A DNA stretch of 64,000 nucleotides from Opitutia bacterium ISCC 52. GTDB taxonomy: Bacteria; Verrucomicrobiota; Verrucomicrobiia; Opitutales; UBA2995. Below the pieces are notes generated by a model. It worked only from the letters and a program-made list of their open reading frames with translations. It searched no databases and was not told the DNA's origin. Where the stretch lies: NCBI GenBank assembly GCA_014529675.2, contig CP076040.1:3615894-3679893 (forward strand). The letters are read 5' to 3'. Positions 25,593 through 34,067 of the stretch are shown here, one piece after another; the stretch's first letter is position 1, and each line of letters opens with the position of its first letter. A program made the position numbers and the translations under genes.

Positions 25593-27170
25593 TTAAGAGT
25601 TTATAAAGCGCTGGAAGAGGTTGTGGGTGATTTGCTGAACACGTGGATCGACGCCTTGTTGAGCGACTCCATGTCTGACTGGAGTTTTGTGGCCCGGGGG
25701 GCTGGATAAACCATTGGCCCACCAGATGGTGGCGGCGTTGAAGACGATGTTGCCCTTGGGGCCGTCGTAAATGGTGGCGGTGTAATGGCCGGGATTTCTT
25801 CCGCTCATTAGTGTTTCGCCTTCTGCAACGATCTGCATACCGGGCAAAGACATCATGGGTGCTCCATGCCACTCCCAGCCGACGAGGCCTTCGATCGAAT
25901 CTCCCTTCTTCATGTCGGTTCCCTCGAAGAGCCAATGCTCCGGCATCGCGCAGGTCCAATCGCCGGCTCCCATGACGGGGGGAGTCGTCCGGTTCCCCAT
26001 CAATAAAGCGCCATCCGGCCCCATGACGGGTTCGAAGCCTTCCTGATTGACGTTTCGCCTGGCATCTCCGCTTCCATATTCGGGAGGAAAGAACCAACCT
26101 TCCCGGCGAATTACCCGGTTGGGCTGACCGTTTCCGGAAGGAAGCATGGGAACAACGCACAGAACGGCATTGGCGCTCAGGAAGGCCAGATTCACGCCTT
26201 CGTCACGGGCTTTGAGCACGTTCTCGTACATCTGCAAGGACCAGTACTCGTCGTGCCCCACTGAAATGAAACCTTTCGTACGTAGTAATCCCTTCGGATC
26301 GGCGTGAGTGTCGACGTTCGAAATGTAGGATATATCGTAACCGTGTTGTTCCAGCCAAAAGGCCAAGGGGAATTCCCAGGGCCGGTATTCGCCGGAACCT
26401 ACAGACGCTTTGATCTTGTTAACCGGGTGAGTGAACAAGGCATAAGGCCGGTCGAAGCTCACGGATCCACTGGGCACGCTGGTGCTGGATCGCCCTTCAT
26501 GCCGGGAATAAATCGAGAAATCGACAGGCCACCGGTTGTAGGCGGACCAGGTCAGGTCGCTGCATTGAAACAGCAAGTCGCAGGGACGGTCATCACGCAC
26601 GATGAAAATGACGTAGCTTTGTATGCCGCTGAACTCTCCCGTAAGTTTCCCCAGGTAAACTCCGCTCAACCAATCTTCGGGGATGGTCAATTCTACCGAC
26701 GGCTCCCAGTTGCATTCGTGCAGGTAGTTTTCGCCAACTTCCGGGACGGGTTGCGGAGTACCTTTGAGTGCGTCGTAACGTCGAACCAGTCGAGCGCCGT
26801 CTCCGTTGTAGTAACCGGTGCGGAAGATCTCCAATTTGAATTCGGTCTCCGGATCCGTGCTCACCATAATCTTCAACTTCTCACCCGCCCGGATGCTGTT
26901 GGCCGAGCAGTACCCTTCAATCCACGGACAACGCCCACTGGTCACGTTACTTCTCCCTATGGTCGGATCGGTGAGGGTATTGGTTAAAAGCCAGTCACGT
27001 GTTCCGGGTTTCTCGTTTTCAATCTGTATCCTGTTTTTACTTACAGAAGTTTGTCCGAAGGATTTAGGAATACCTATCGCGCCTGATGCTAGTCCGATAC
27101 CTGCCGCGGCCGCTCCTTTTAAAAGATCTCGACGATGGATGCCGGGTTTGGGGTTGTTTGAGTCGTTCAT
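25593..27170 (-). CDS. Tat-secreted N,N-dimethylformamidase large-subunit-like protein
   Basis: 525 residues with a Tat signal (GIHRRDLLKGAAAAGIGLA, about 11-29). The N-terminal half has a fibronectin/Ig-like part: EGYCSANSIRAGEKLKI and TGYYNGDGARLVRRY. The C-terminal half matches the catalytic part of the N,N-dimethylformamidase beta-subunit family, with LLRTKGFISVGHDEYWSLQMY and NLAFLSANAVLC. Exported members without a small subunit are frequent in marine and soil genomes and have no known substrate; the amidase call is by homology only. It sits between the PVC-type dehydrogenase (30 bases upstream) and the Gfo/Idh gene, apparently in one minus-strand unit, which hints at a shared amide- or sugar-linked substrate. 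Confidence 0.75.
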   Translation of the reverse strand: MNDSNNPKPGIHRRDLLKGAAAAGIGLASGAIGIPKSFGQTSVSKNRIQIENEKPGTRDWLLTNTLTDPTIGRSNVTSGRCPWIEGYCSANSIRAGEKLKIMVSTDPETEFKLEIFRTGYYNGDGARLVRRYDALKGTPQPVPEVGENYLHECNWEPSVELTIPEDWLSGVYLGKLTGEFSGIQSYVIFIVRDDRPCDLLFQCSDLTWSAYNRWPVDFSIYSRHEGRSSTSVPSGSVSFDRPYALFTHPVNKIKASVGSGEYRPWEFPLAFWLEQHGYDISYISNVDTHADPKGLLRTKGFISVGHDEYWSLQMYENVLKARDEGVNLAFLSANAVLCVVPMLPSGNGQPNRVIRREGWFFPPEYGSGDARRNVNQEGFEPVMGPDGALLMGNRTTPPVMGAGDWTCAMPEHWLFEGTDMKKGDSIEGLVGWEWHGAPMMSLPGMQIVAEGETLMSGRNPGHYTATIYDGPKGNIVFNAATIWWANGLSSPPGHKTPVRHGVAQQGVDPRVQQITHNLFQRFINS

Positions 27171-27200
27171 GTCGAGATTAAGAGTAAGAGTAAGTGGGCT

Positions 27201-29450
27201 CTATCGAGCCTGCTGCAAGTAGGCGACGATATCGTTAAGGTCGTCGGGGCTCAAAAGAGTATCAAACACTTCAGGCATGAGGGAGGTATGTGAATATTTA
27301 GCTTCGATTATATCCGCGGTCTGTATGGTAACTTCCGCTCCCGGTGATGCAGAGAGGACCATGGTTTCTTCGGTTTCATCTGTAATAACTCCGGAAAATT
27401 CGCCGTCTTTGGTTCGGACATGCACCCACTCGTAATAACGGGAAATGGAAGCGCTTGGAAAAAGGATGGCTTCCAATAAATCCCATTTGCCCCGCATGGC
27501 ACCAATGTTCGTTAGATCCGGACCGAAGTGCAGACCCTGATCTCCCATTCGGTGACAGGTGATGCACAGCGACTTGGAGGCGTCAGCGAAGACTTTCTCT
27601 CCACGCTTGGGATCTCCCTTTGTCTGGTTGAAATGTTTTCTTAGCTCACCCATGCGTTTAAACTGATGAGCTACTTTGATAGGATCGGTGTTGACCGGAT
27701 CGGCCTGGAGAATATCGGGCCGGATATTGGGATTGGGACCACTCCGGGCAACCTCTGCCATGATTCGGAGTTGTTTCGCCAGGGGATGTTTTTCGGGAAC
27801 CTCATCCGCGACGCCCATTTCAAACAGTGCGTAGGTGACAGCGTGCTTTAAAAAGGGATCGAGTTCTCCGAGGCCTGCTTCCAGCAACGCGCTAATCGAT
27901 GAGCGGTCGCCGATTCTGCCAAGCGCCATGGCGGACAGGCGGCGAATATGGAGATCCTTCGAAGTGATAGCCTTCTGCAGTGCTGGCACCGCAGCCGGAT
28001 CCCGCCAAAGGGAGGCGCTTTGGATAGCCACCGAGCGCTCGTCCGCACTGCCATGATTGATTCGTTCCCGTAAAGCTTTGCGAGCTGCAGGGCGATCGAT
28101 GCGATGGAGCGACCACAAGGCAGGCACGCCGGCCTTGGCAGATTTTAGGTCATCGATATATTCTTTCTTAGCCAACGCCTCGATAGCGCGGTTCACAACT
28201 ACTGGTCGTTCATCGGAGAGGTAAGCGATGGAGGGTTGATCCCAGTTCAGTTTATAGCCTCGCGGATCTTCCTGAATTGCTGCATCCGTTTTTCGGATAC
28301 GGTAAATACCACCGAGGACATGCGGTTTGGCCACCTGCGAGGTGGGACAACACATCAGATACCAACTTCCCGTATCTGCTACGAGCAAACTGCCGTCGGC
28401 ATCTTCAATCACATCGGTCGGATGAAAATCCGTCTGATCGCCTTCGAGAAGCACCTCCGCTTCTGAAGCAAAGGTTGATCCGGAACGACTCAAGGGGTAT
28501 CTGGATATCCTTCGCAGATTAAAGTCGGCGCAAAGTAAATCTCCCTTGAGTCCCAACGCATTATTCCGAGCCATGATTACTCCGGAAGGGGCCGCAGCTC
28601 CTGTATGCGTCATGACCGTCAAAAAGTCTCCCGTACGAGGGTGACCCGACAGGGCTGCAGGATTCTTTCTGCCGTACATCCCCCGGTAAACCATATGCAA
28701 CATACCGTCTCGCTGTCCGGGGTGAGTAGCCGGAAGGACATAAAATGTTCCGCTGAGAAATCGCTCTCCCGTTTCGCTGAAAGCCAGGCCAACCGGATTA
28801 TTCATACCCCCCGTCATGACGACTTCCAATTCACTGCCATCCGGTCGGGCTCGAAAGGCATGAGGCGCCTTTGACTGATGCAGCTTACCATTTCCTAGGA
28901 CAAAGCTCTGCTCAGCATAAGCTCCCTTGGTCCAATAGAAATAGCCGTCCGGACCGAGATAAGGTCCATGCAGGTCATTGGCACAGCGTTCTATGGATCC
29001 GCTGTTAAACCAGGACACCCGTTCATCAGCTACATGGTCGCCATCGGTATCACTGAATTTCCATATGTTGGGTGGGGCTCCTACATAAACGTCTCCTTTA
29101 TAAACCAGAATACCTTCCGGAAAGGGCACCTCCTCCGCATACACCTTCGACTCATCAAAGACCCCGTCGCCATCGGTATCGACCAGACTCAGAATGCGGT
29201 GGCTTGGTTCCGCCAGCTGAATCGGCCCCTCTCGGGTGTCGCCGGAACTATCTGTGATATACAAACTGCCATCCTCTGCGAAATACATGTGGACGGGTCT
29301 TTCGACGAGAGGTGGTGCTGCAGCAAGTTCGAGCGTGTAGCCGTCCGGCAGGGTAAAGTTGTGCGGAGGGAAAGAAACGGTTTCTCCGACCATGACCACA
29401 GGTGTAAACGCAATGACCCAAAGAGCTACAAGAATGCGAACCTGCTTCAT
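27201..29450 (-). CDS. PVC-type membrane-bound dehydrogenase with HEAT-like repeats and haem motif
   Basis: 749 residues with an N-terminal signal (about 1-22). The first about 370 residues are a six-bladed propeller of the sorbosone/glucose dehydrogenase type, with repeated GSLYITDS, DTDGDGVFD and PVGLAFSETGERFL. About 410-560 is helical HEAT-like repeat (VPALQKAITSKDLHIRRLS, ALGRIGDRSSISALLE). The C-terminal about 130 residues are a cytochrome c-like domain with C-I-T-C-H in SKSLCITCHRMGDQG and a final DLNDIVAYLQQAR. This order is the Piru_Ver dehydrogenase layout found in planctomycetes and Verrucomicrobiota. Substrate unknown; it would oxidise a polyol or sugar outside the cytoplasm. It heads the 24166-29450 minus-strand unit. 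Confidence 0.92.
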   Translation of the reverse strand: MKQVRILVALWVIAFTPVVMVGETVSFPPHNFTLPDGYTLELAAAPPLVERPVHMYFAEDGSLYITDSSGDTREGPIQLAEPSHRILSLVDTDGDGVFDESKVYAEEVPFPEGILVYKGDVYVGAPPNIWKFSDTDGDHVADERVSWFNSGSIERCANDLHGPYLGPDGYFYWTKGAYAEQSFVLGNGKLHQSKAPHAFRARPDGSELEVVMTGGMNNPVGLAFSETGERFLSGTFYVLPATHPGQRDGMLHMVYRGMYGRKNPAALSGHPRTGDFLTVMTHTGAAAPSGVIMARNNALGLKGDLLCADFNLRRISRYPLSRSGSTFASEAEVLLEGDQTDFHPTDVIEDADGSLLVADTGSWYLMCCPTSQVAKPHVLGGIYRIRKTDAAIQEDPRGYKLNWDQPSIAYLSDERPVVVNRAIEALAKKEYIDDLKSAKAGVPALWSLHRIDRPAARKALRERINHGSADERSVAIQSASLWRDPAAVPALQKAITSKDLHIRRLSAMALGRIGDRSSISALLEAGLGELDPFLKHAVTYALFEMGVADEVPEKHPLAKQLRIMAEVARSGPNPNIRPDILQADPVNTDPIKVAHQFKRMGELRKHFNQTKGDPKRGEKVFADASKSLCITCHRMGDQGLHFGPDLTNIGAMRGKWDLLEAILFPSASISRYYEWVHVRTKDGEFSGVITDETEETMVLSASPGAEVTIQTADIIEAKYSHTSLMPEVFDTLLSPDDLNDIVAYLQQAR

Positions 29451-29740
29451 GGCAAAAAGGAGTTCTTAGGGTTGAAACTGAGTGGGGTAATAAGAAGTGA
29501 ACTGAAATCCATCATAGGGAGGAATTGAAAAGACTATGCGACTGTCCAATCCCCGACCACAGTAAAATGGACCTCCTGAAAAGTGGCGAAGCAATGAAAT
29601 GGTGGTGGTGGATTTAACAATGATCGCCTATTTCGCTTCCAGTAATCAATCGGCATAATGTGCTTAAAAGGTTAATCTATCGACAATTACACTCCTTGGG
29701 AGGCCTTCTGGAGCATAAGAATGCCAGGTCGAAATAACGA

Positions 29741-30061
29741 TCAGTCACGAAAGTCCTTGCTGTCCTGAGGGACCGGGTCGTTTTCTCCAATGATTTGTCC
29801 TTCCCATACAGGCACCTTGTCATAGTAGGTCAAAATGCGCGCGCGGCTGCCAGGGGTGGGACCATTGTCGATTTTTGGGATCCACTTTCTCATGGATTTC
29901 AGGATCCCTGGTTTTTGGGAAGCGAGGTTGGTCCATTCGTGGGGATCGTTGACGATATCGTAGAGTTCCTCGGCGCCGTCTACATAGCGGATGTAGCGCC
30001 ACTGTTCATTGACGATGGAGTAATTCCCCTGATTGTGCGATGTGATGGCCGGGCGTTTTCG
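29741..30061 (-). pseudogene. C-terminal remnant of a sulfatase gene
   Basis: 107 codons in one minus-strand frame, ending in a stop at 29741, read NEQWRYIRYVDGAEELYDI and VNDPHEWTNLAS. These are the C-terminal marks of iduronate-sulfatase-like enzymes, as in the intact gene at 9380-10786 (RWRYIRYASGEEELYD, TQNDPHELKNLA). There is no start codon, no signal peptide and none of the formylglycine or metal motifs. The fragment begins abruptly next to a Sel1-repeat remnant in another frame. So about three quarters of the gene was lost, probably by deletion. The 280 bases downstream to 29450 hold no gene that I can see. Confidence 0.8.
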
Positions 30062-30062
30062 T

Positions 30063-30146
30063 GTACCACTTAACCGCTTGCTTGTAATCCTGAAGAACGC
30101 GTTTGCCTTGTTCTTAGAACCCGCCGACGTTGTACTGAGAGCGTGC
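30063..30146 (-). pseudogene. Single decayed Sel1-type repeat
   Basis: The minus strand reads A-R-S-Q-Y-N-V-G-G-F-stop-E-Q-G-K-R and then VLQDYKQAVKWYT. Aligned on the Sel1 consensus (AQYNLG, Tyr, G.GV.QDY..AVKWY) every position fits, with the stop codon TAA standing where the conserved tyrosine (TAT/TAC) should be. No flanking repeats remain. It joins the sulfatase remnant at about 30061, which suggests that a deletion fused two former genes. Confidence 0.6.
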
Positions 30147-30174
30147 AGACACTGCGCTTGTTCGCGGCGAGAGA

Positions 30175-30627
30175 TTACTGAATGGGGTAGGCGGTAAAGG
30201 ACATCGTTCCCTTGACGAGGTCCACATCGCCCTTGGCATAGATCATGTCACCATTGGAGAACTGGTCTAGGGTGTATATGGTGACCATCTTGCCGTTACG
30301 TTTCCAAATACCCTGCAGGGTGCCTGCGACCATGACGCCGTCGTTGTTAATGGTTCGAACATCTCCAGAGAAGTCGCCCTGGTTCTTGTCCGCACTGCTG
30401 CTGACAAAATCGTAGCTTAGGTAGACCTTGCCGTAACCTTCACCAACCTCGCCTTCAGCCGTCAGGGTGATGCCGTCAACGTTACTAGTCCAGCTGGTAA
30501 TATTAAAGTCCGCATCGAAGGACTCGCCGCTCACCTCAAAGGCATGGAGGGGCGCTGCGAGCGCGCTTACCAGCATGGCGAGGGTGAGGGCGACATTTTT
30601 CATTATCTTGGTCATAGAAGTTTTCAT
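30175..30627 (-). CDS. Small secreted beta-rich protein, function unknown
   Basis: About 150 residues from ATG 30627, chosen because it gives the signal peptide MKTSMTKIMKNVALTLAM and on to PLHAFE. The mature part is all strands: ITSWTSNVDGITLTAEGEV, KVYLSYDFVSS, MVAGTLQGIWKRNGKMVTIY, and AKGDVDLVKGTMSFTAYPI. The pattern of Gly-rich paired strands suggests an eight-stranded barrel of the allene oxide cyclase-like/dirigent kind, but I cannot establish that by eye. It lies 95 bases after the start of its neighbour at 30723, which is also beta-rich but lacks a signal, in the cluster that ends here. Confidence 0.65.
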   Translation of the reverse strand: MKTSMTKIMKNVALTLAMLVSALAAPLHAFEVSGESFDADFNITSWTSNVDGITLTAEGEVGEGYGKVYLSYDFVSSSADKNQGDFSGDVRTINNDGVMVAGTLQGIWKRNGKMVTIYTLDQFSNGDMIYAKGDVDLVKGTMSFTAYPIQ

Positions 30628-30722
30628 TATTGCTTTTGGATTACCGGTCATGCATCGAGCCCATTGAGAATGAAAGGAACTTCAGCTCTCCCTTGGACTC
30701 ATTTTCTTGATTCTGAGATTGA

Positions 30723-31130
30723 TTAAAGAATACTGAATTGTGCGGTCGTTTTCCCTTCCGGAGAGACGTTGTAGATGCCGACACCAGCAACTCCATTCAG
30801 GTGCTTAAATTTTTCGGAGGCTGTGTGATGATGATTGATAGTTTTGAATATCACTCCTCCATCAGCTTCCTTACCCGGGGCAGAGCCGCTCCCTTTGAGA
30901 TAGATAACCTCTCCACACTCGGTGGTTAGAACCCCGTCGCCCTGGCCGTAAATACTGCCATCATTGCGTTGCACTTGTGTGTAGGTCCAGAGAGCATTGT
31001 ATTTTGAGCTTTCTAATATCCCTTGTGTGGAAAGTGAGACTTCGTAATGGGCTCCCTCAGCATTAGGTGGCAAAACACGAACCCCAGTTACCTGACCAGT
31101 TTCATCTCTGAATTGTGGATTGTCTGACAT
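30723..31130 (-). CDS. Beta-rich protein without signal peptide, function unknown
   Basis: 135 residues starting MSDNPQFRDETGQVTGVRV, with no signal peptide. Strands of the form HYEVSLSTQGIL, NDGSIYGQGDGVLTT, CGEVIYLKGSGSA, GGVIFKTINHHH and KFKHLNGVAGVGIYNV again suggest a small barrel. The GSIYGQGDGVLTT strand pair and the Gly-Gly-Val-Ile pattern appear related in style to the 30175 protein, and may be paralogous. It is about 80 bases downstream of the 31212 gene on the same strand. No catalytic motif seen; a run of three histidines (NHHHT) could bind metal. Role unassigned. Confidence 0.6.
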   Translation of the reverse strand: MSDNPQFRDETGQVTGVRVLPPNAEGAHYEVSLSTQGILESSKYNALWTYTQVQRNDGSIYGQGDGVLTTECGEVIYLKGSGSAPGKEADGGVIFKTINHHHTASEKFKHLNGVAGVGIYNVSPEGKTTAQFSIL

Positions 31131-31211
31131 AATTAAATTTCTTTTCTAAAAATTTTGACTGAGAGCTTCGTTTCTTCTGTATGAATGATATTTATAATAA
31201 CCCTTTTGCAA

Positions 31212-31613
31212 TCATTGACTTCGGAAGCCTTTTAAGGCTTTAAAATGCTGGAAAGGCCCAGTGAAAGCGGGCGGCCAAAACCCATATTGCAACATGCGGT
31301 CTTTAGTTGCCTGAGGGGGATCGCCCAAAACCGTAATGGATGGGTTTGCTATGCCTGCCATAAACAGCTCAGTTCTAAGGTTCTCAAGATGCATTTGCTG
31401 TGTCGAATCATCAGGAAAGCATTCTATCAATGTGGCACGCTTCGGACTTGTCATATCATCAACGTAAATTTCATAGCTGCTCATCCCGTTTTCCTGCTCA
31501 ATGCCTACCTGCTTGCCGACGTAATCACGAAATTGCGCGGGGTCCGTGACATCGAAGACAACGTAACAATACCAATGTGACCCTTCTTCGTTTTGATTAC
31601 TTTTTTTATCCAT
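31212..31613 (-). CDS. ABM/dabb-like ferredoxin-fold protein, cytosolic
   Basis: 133 residues without a signal peptide. The segment HWYCYVVFDVTDPAQFRDY, then SYEIYVDDMTSP, then ATLIECFPDDST, then HLENLRTELF has the strand-helix-strand pattern and spacing of a single antibiotic-biosynthesis-monooxygenase (ABM) or dabb domain: a short dimeric ferredoxin-like fold used by monooxygenases, haem-degrading enzymes and sensors. A tail with FWPPAFTGPFQHFKAL follows. It lies between the 31704 and 30723 genes in the AT-rich minus-strand cluster. Which subfamily is meant cannot be told from the sequence; activity unknown. Confidence 0.6.
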   Translation of the reverse strand: MDKKSNQNEEGSHWYCYVVFDVTDPAQFRDYVGKQVGIEQENGMSSYEIYVDDMTSPKRATLIECFPDDSTQQMHLENLRTELFMAGIANPSITVLGDPPQATKDRMLQYGFWPPAFTGPFQHFKALKGFRSQ

Positions 31614-31648
31614 GATTGCTAGGAATTTGCTTTTGGCGGAAAGGTCGC

Positions 31649-31673
31649 GGAGACCCGCCTTGGTCGGATCTCC
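31649..31673. repeat. GC-rich hairpin between two cluster genes
   Basis: GGAGACCCG and CGGATCTCC pair with one mismatch around a 7-base loop, in a GC-rich patch of about 60 bases within AT-rich surroundings. No T tract follows on the minus strand, so it is more like a REP-type element than a terminator. It lies between the genes ending at 31704 and starting at 31613. Confidence 0.35.
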
Positions 31674-31703
31674 GGTGAAGGGGCCTCGTATGGGGCTTTT
31701 TTG

Positions 31704-32246
31704 TTAATGAACTCTTTTTATCTGAGCCTTATTCTTTGTTAGCTCTCCATCTAGCATAATCGTGGCTTCAAAGGTTATTGAATCTTTTGAGTTCATTTTC
31801 CATTTCATCTCGGTAACGAAACTTTCATGTTCGGCGTGTAAATCCACTTTTGTATTATCCAATTCGACAGACATTACCGTACCCGAAAGACCACTCACAG
31901 AAAAAACTGGCTCCGTGCCTAAGGCACAGTAGTGTCTTACTACTAATTCGCCGTTATCGTCGCTGTATGTTGTAAGCATCTCCACACCATCCTCTACTAA
32001 AGTTTCGATTATGGTGTTTCCTCCAGACGTGAGCTTGAATTCATAAAATACATCGAAAACTGCTCCCGTTGCTCCTTGAGTCATGGTACCTTCCCACTTT
32101 CCTAGTCTTTTTATAACTTGCTCAAAAGCGGCACTTTTTTCTCCAGATGCCATTTCTACTCCTCCAATTACAGCCGGCCTTTCATTTGCTATTGCTGATA
32201 TAGATAAAATTAAAGTGATTAAAATTGCCCCGATATTATTTTTCAT
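31704..32246 (-). CDS. Secreted lipocalin/nitrobindin-like barrel protein (DUF1579-like)
   Basis: 180 residues with a signal peptide (about 1-20, ending AIANE). After it comes a helix (SAAFEQVIKRL) and then LGKWEGTMTQGATGAVFDV, GGNTIIETLVED, MLTTYSDDNGELVVRHYCALG. The W-x-G start and the L-x-T-Y...HYC-x-x-G-x-P signature are typical of small beta-barrels of the DUF1579/nitrobindin-like kind, which bind haem or hydrophobic ligands. So this is a periplasmic ligand binder at most. It is the fourth gene of the AT-rich minus-strand cluster. No partner known. Confidence 0.65.
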   Translation of the reverse strand: MKNNIGAILITLILSISAIANERPAVIGGVEMASGEKSAAFEQVIKRLGKWEGTMTQGATGAVFDVFYEFKLTSGGNTIIETLVEDGVEMLTTYSDDNGELVVRHYCALGTEPVFSVSGLSGTVMSVELDNTKVDLHAEHESFVTEMKWKMNSKDSITFEATIMLDGELTKNKAQIKRVH

Positions 32247-32378
32247 AGTTACATTATTTTCTTCAGATCTTCTGGTAAAGAATCTCGATTGATTACAAAA
32301 GCGAATATAAATTCGCCCGATTGATTCTCCTATTAACCCACAAATTTTATCTCAATTTTCGTAAAGCCCCAAAATTGT

Positions 32379-34001
32379 TTAGGGAGAGAACGGAATTAAA
32401 TTTCTACCATAAAGACTTTTGGCTACCAAGTAGTCGCTATTGAATTCCTCTACTGATAAAATTTTGCCTTCCTTGAATTTAAACAGCCATGAATAATCAT
32501 TATTGTACGGACCGTACTTACCCTTGGCTTTTCCTTTCTGCCTTACAGCCACTCCATTTTCATCCGCAATAATATCAGTGGTTTTTAATTCTATTCCGTC
32601 TGGCACGAGTTTCGGGATATGGCCAAGCCAATTGGCTAAAAGCGACTTCGTGTCATAAGGAACCCCGTAAGGAAGTAATGTATCGGGGATTTTTCCCATG
32701 TAAGTAAATGCAAAGTCTTTGTGTAGTATCGGCTTTAGCGCTTCAGGTTCGGTGAGTAACTTATTAAAGAACTCGAGGGCCATTTTCTTGTTTTTTATAG
32801 CTCTTTCCATCGCCGACTGCTCATTGAGCACAGGTTCGGAAGTTTTTTCGTACCGAAATATACGGTCAGAAGAAAACGCGACTCCTGAATACTCGTACCA
32901 AATTTCGTCTTTTACCCTGAATGGTATAGAAAACAGACTTTCACCATCGTTTCCATAGACCGTGAATTTAGGAGTCTTATTTACTATTTCAACAGAGATC
33001 GGCTTAATCTGCCTACCCTTAGATTCGCCATCTTTTTTGAAGTACTCTATTCTTTCAGTGAAAGGGCTTATCGTTTTGGTTCGGTACCCATCATTACTCG
33101 GAGCTGTCCAGCTCCCCTCTAATTGCTCCCACAACTTAGAAACCGCATTTTTGCCTCGATCAGTCATGTATATAACGTCGAACGTAACCCTTTGCATTTC
33201 CCGCAACTGCCCAAAATTGAGACCCTCTGGCAATGGCCCTGCTAAGTCACGAGCCTTTCGCCATAGCCCTTGTCGCTCATCATCTGACTGATTAACATCA
33301 ATCCTAAAAATATCGACCGTGCGAAGCGCTGCCTGGGGTGTGTCGCCCATACTAGATACTACTTCCTGGAGTTCCCAACCCAAGAAGCGAGGATCCAATT
33401 CAACCTTGGCTTGTTGCCATGGCTGGATGTGTGCTTTTTCGGCCGCGATGTAAGCGGACCTATTCCCCGCGGATGGAGTCATGAAATTCCAGTTAAAGGC
33501 AACAGAAGAAGGCTCTGGAAAAATAGAATCGATAGTATAATCGCTTAAAGCTAAAATCTCCCGACCCTTGATCCTGCGAGATTTTTGCGTGATATTTTTT
33601 AGTATTTGAAAATCTTCCGCTCCAAGCCAATTTTCAATCTCAGCCATATCGTATAAACCGTTTAAGTCGTCCTGAGACTGGACGTGCTTCCACGTAATAT
33701 AGTCAATTCCGAGATCGTTCTCCCTAGCCTTGGCAAGACCCCATCCAAGAATCCTTCCATCGCTTGCCAATTTTTCGTGCACCTTCAACCAAACTGACTC
33801 TGCTTTAACATAGTTTTCCTCCTGCCCAGAGAAAACCTCCATAAAATCAACCCCTACATAATTATATGGTTTTTTGGCCGCCTTGAAGCCTGGCTCCATT
33901 TTCTCTCCATGTGACGCAGAGTGATGAGCCGCTTGCGATGTGCAGACCAGTACTGCCAATAATACTAAGTAGAGTGATTTCGTATACCATTTCTTTCTCA
34001 T
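32379..34001 (-). CDS. Secreted multidomain protein: two ferredoxin-like domains, barrel and NTF2-like domain
   Basis: 540 residues with a signal peptide (about 1-24, ending SQAAHH). Residues about 45-150 (VGVDFMEVFSGQEENYVKAE, WLKVHEKL, ILGWGLAKA) and about 165-270 (FNWNFMTPSAG, KAHIQPWQQAKVEL, RFLGWELQEV) look like two ABM-type ferredoxin-like units. About 290-385 is strand-rich and starts LEGSWTAPSNDGYRTKTI. About 395-530 is NTF2/SnoaL-like (ALEFFNKLLTEPEAL, HKDFAFTYMGKIP, LFKFKEGKILSVEEF). I know no named family with this order. It lies 66 bases before the start of the 34068 gene's downstream end, so co-transcription is likely. Largest protein of the cluster; role unknown. Confidence 0.65.
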   Translation of the reverse strand: MRKKWYTKSLYLVLLAVLVCTSQAAHHSASHGEKMEPGFKAAKKPYNYVGVDFMEVFSGQEENYVKAESVWLKVHEKLASDGRILGWGLAKARENDLGIDYITWKHVQSQDDLNGLYDMAEIENWLGAEDFQILKNITQKSRRIKGREILALSDYTIDSIFPEPSSVAFNWNFMTPSAGNRSAYIAAEKAHIQPWQQAKVELDPRFLGWELQEVVSSMGDTPQAALRTVDIFRIDVNQSDDERQGLWRKARDLAGPLPEGLNFGQLREMQRVTFDVIYMTDRGKNAVSKLWEQLEGSWTAPSNDGYRTKTISPFTERIEYFKKDGESKGRQIKPISVEIVNKTPKFTVYGNDGESLFSIPFRVKDEIWYEYSGVAFSSDRIFRYEKTSEPVLNEQSAMERAIKNKKMALEFFNKLLTEPEALKPILHKDFAFTYMGKIPDTLLPYGVPYDTKSLLANWLGHIPKLVPDGIELKTTDIIADENGVAVRQKGKAKGKYGPYNNDYSWLFKFKEGKILSVEEFNSDYLVAKSLYGRNLIPFSP

Positions 34002-34067
34002 ATCAGTTTTTAGCTTTCTCTTTTTGGCTGGGGAACTTTGACGCGAGCACTTGGAAGGCCTCGAACC

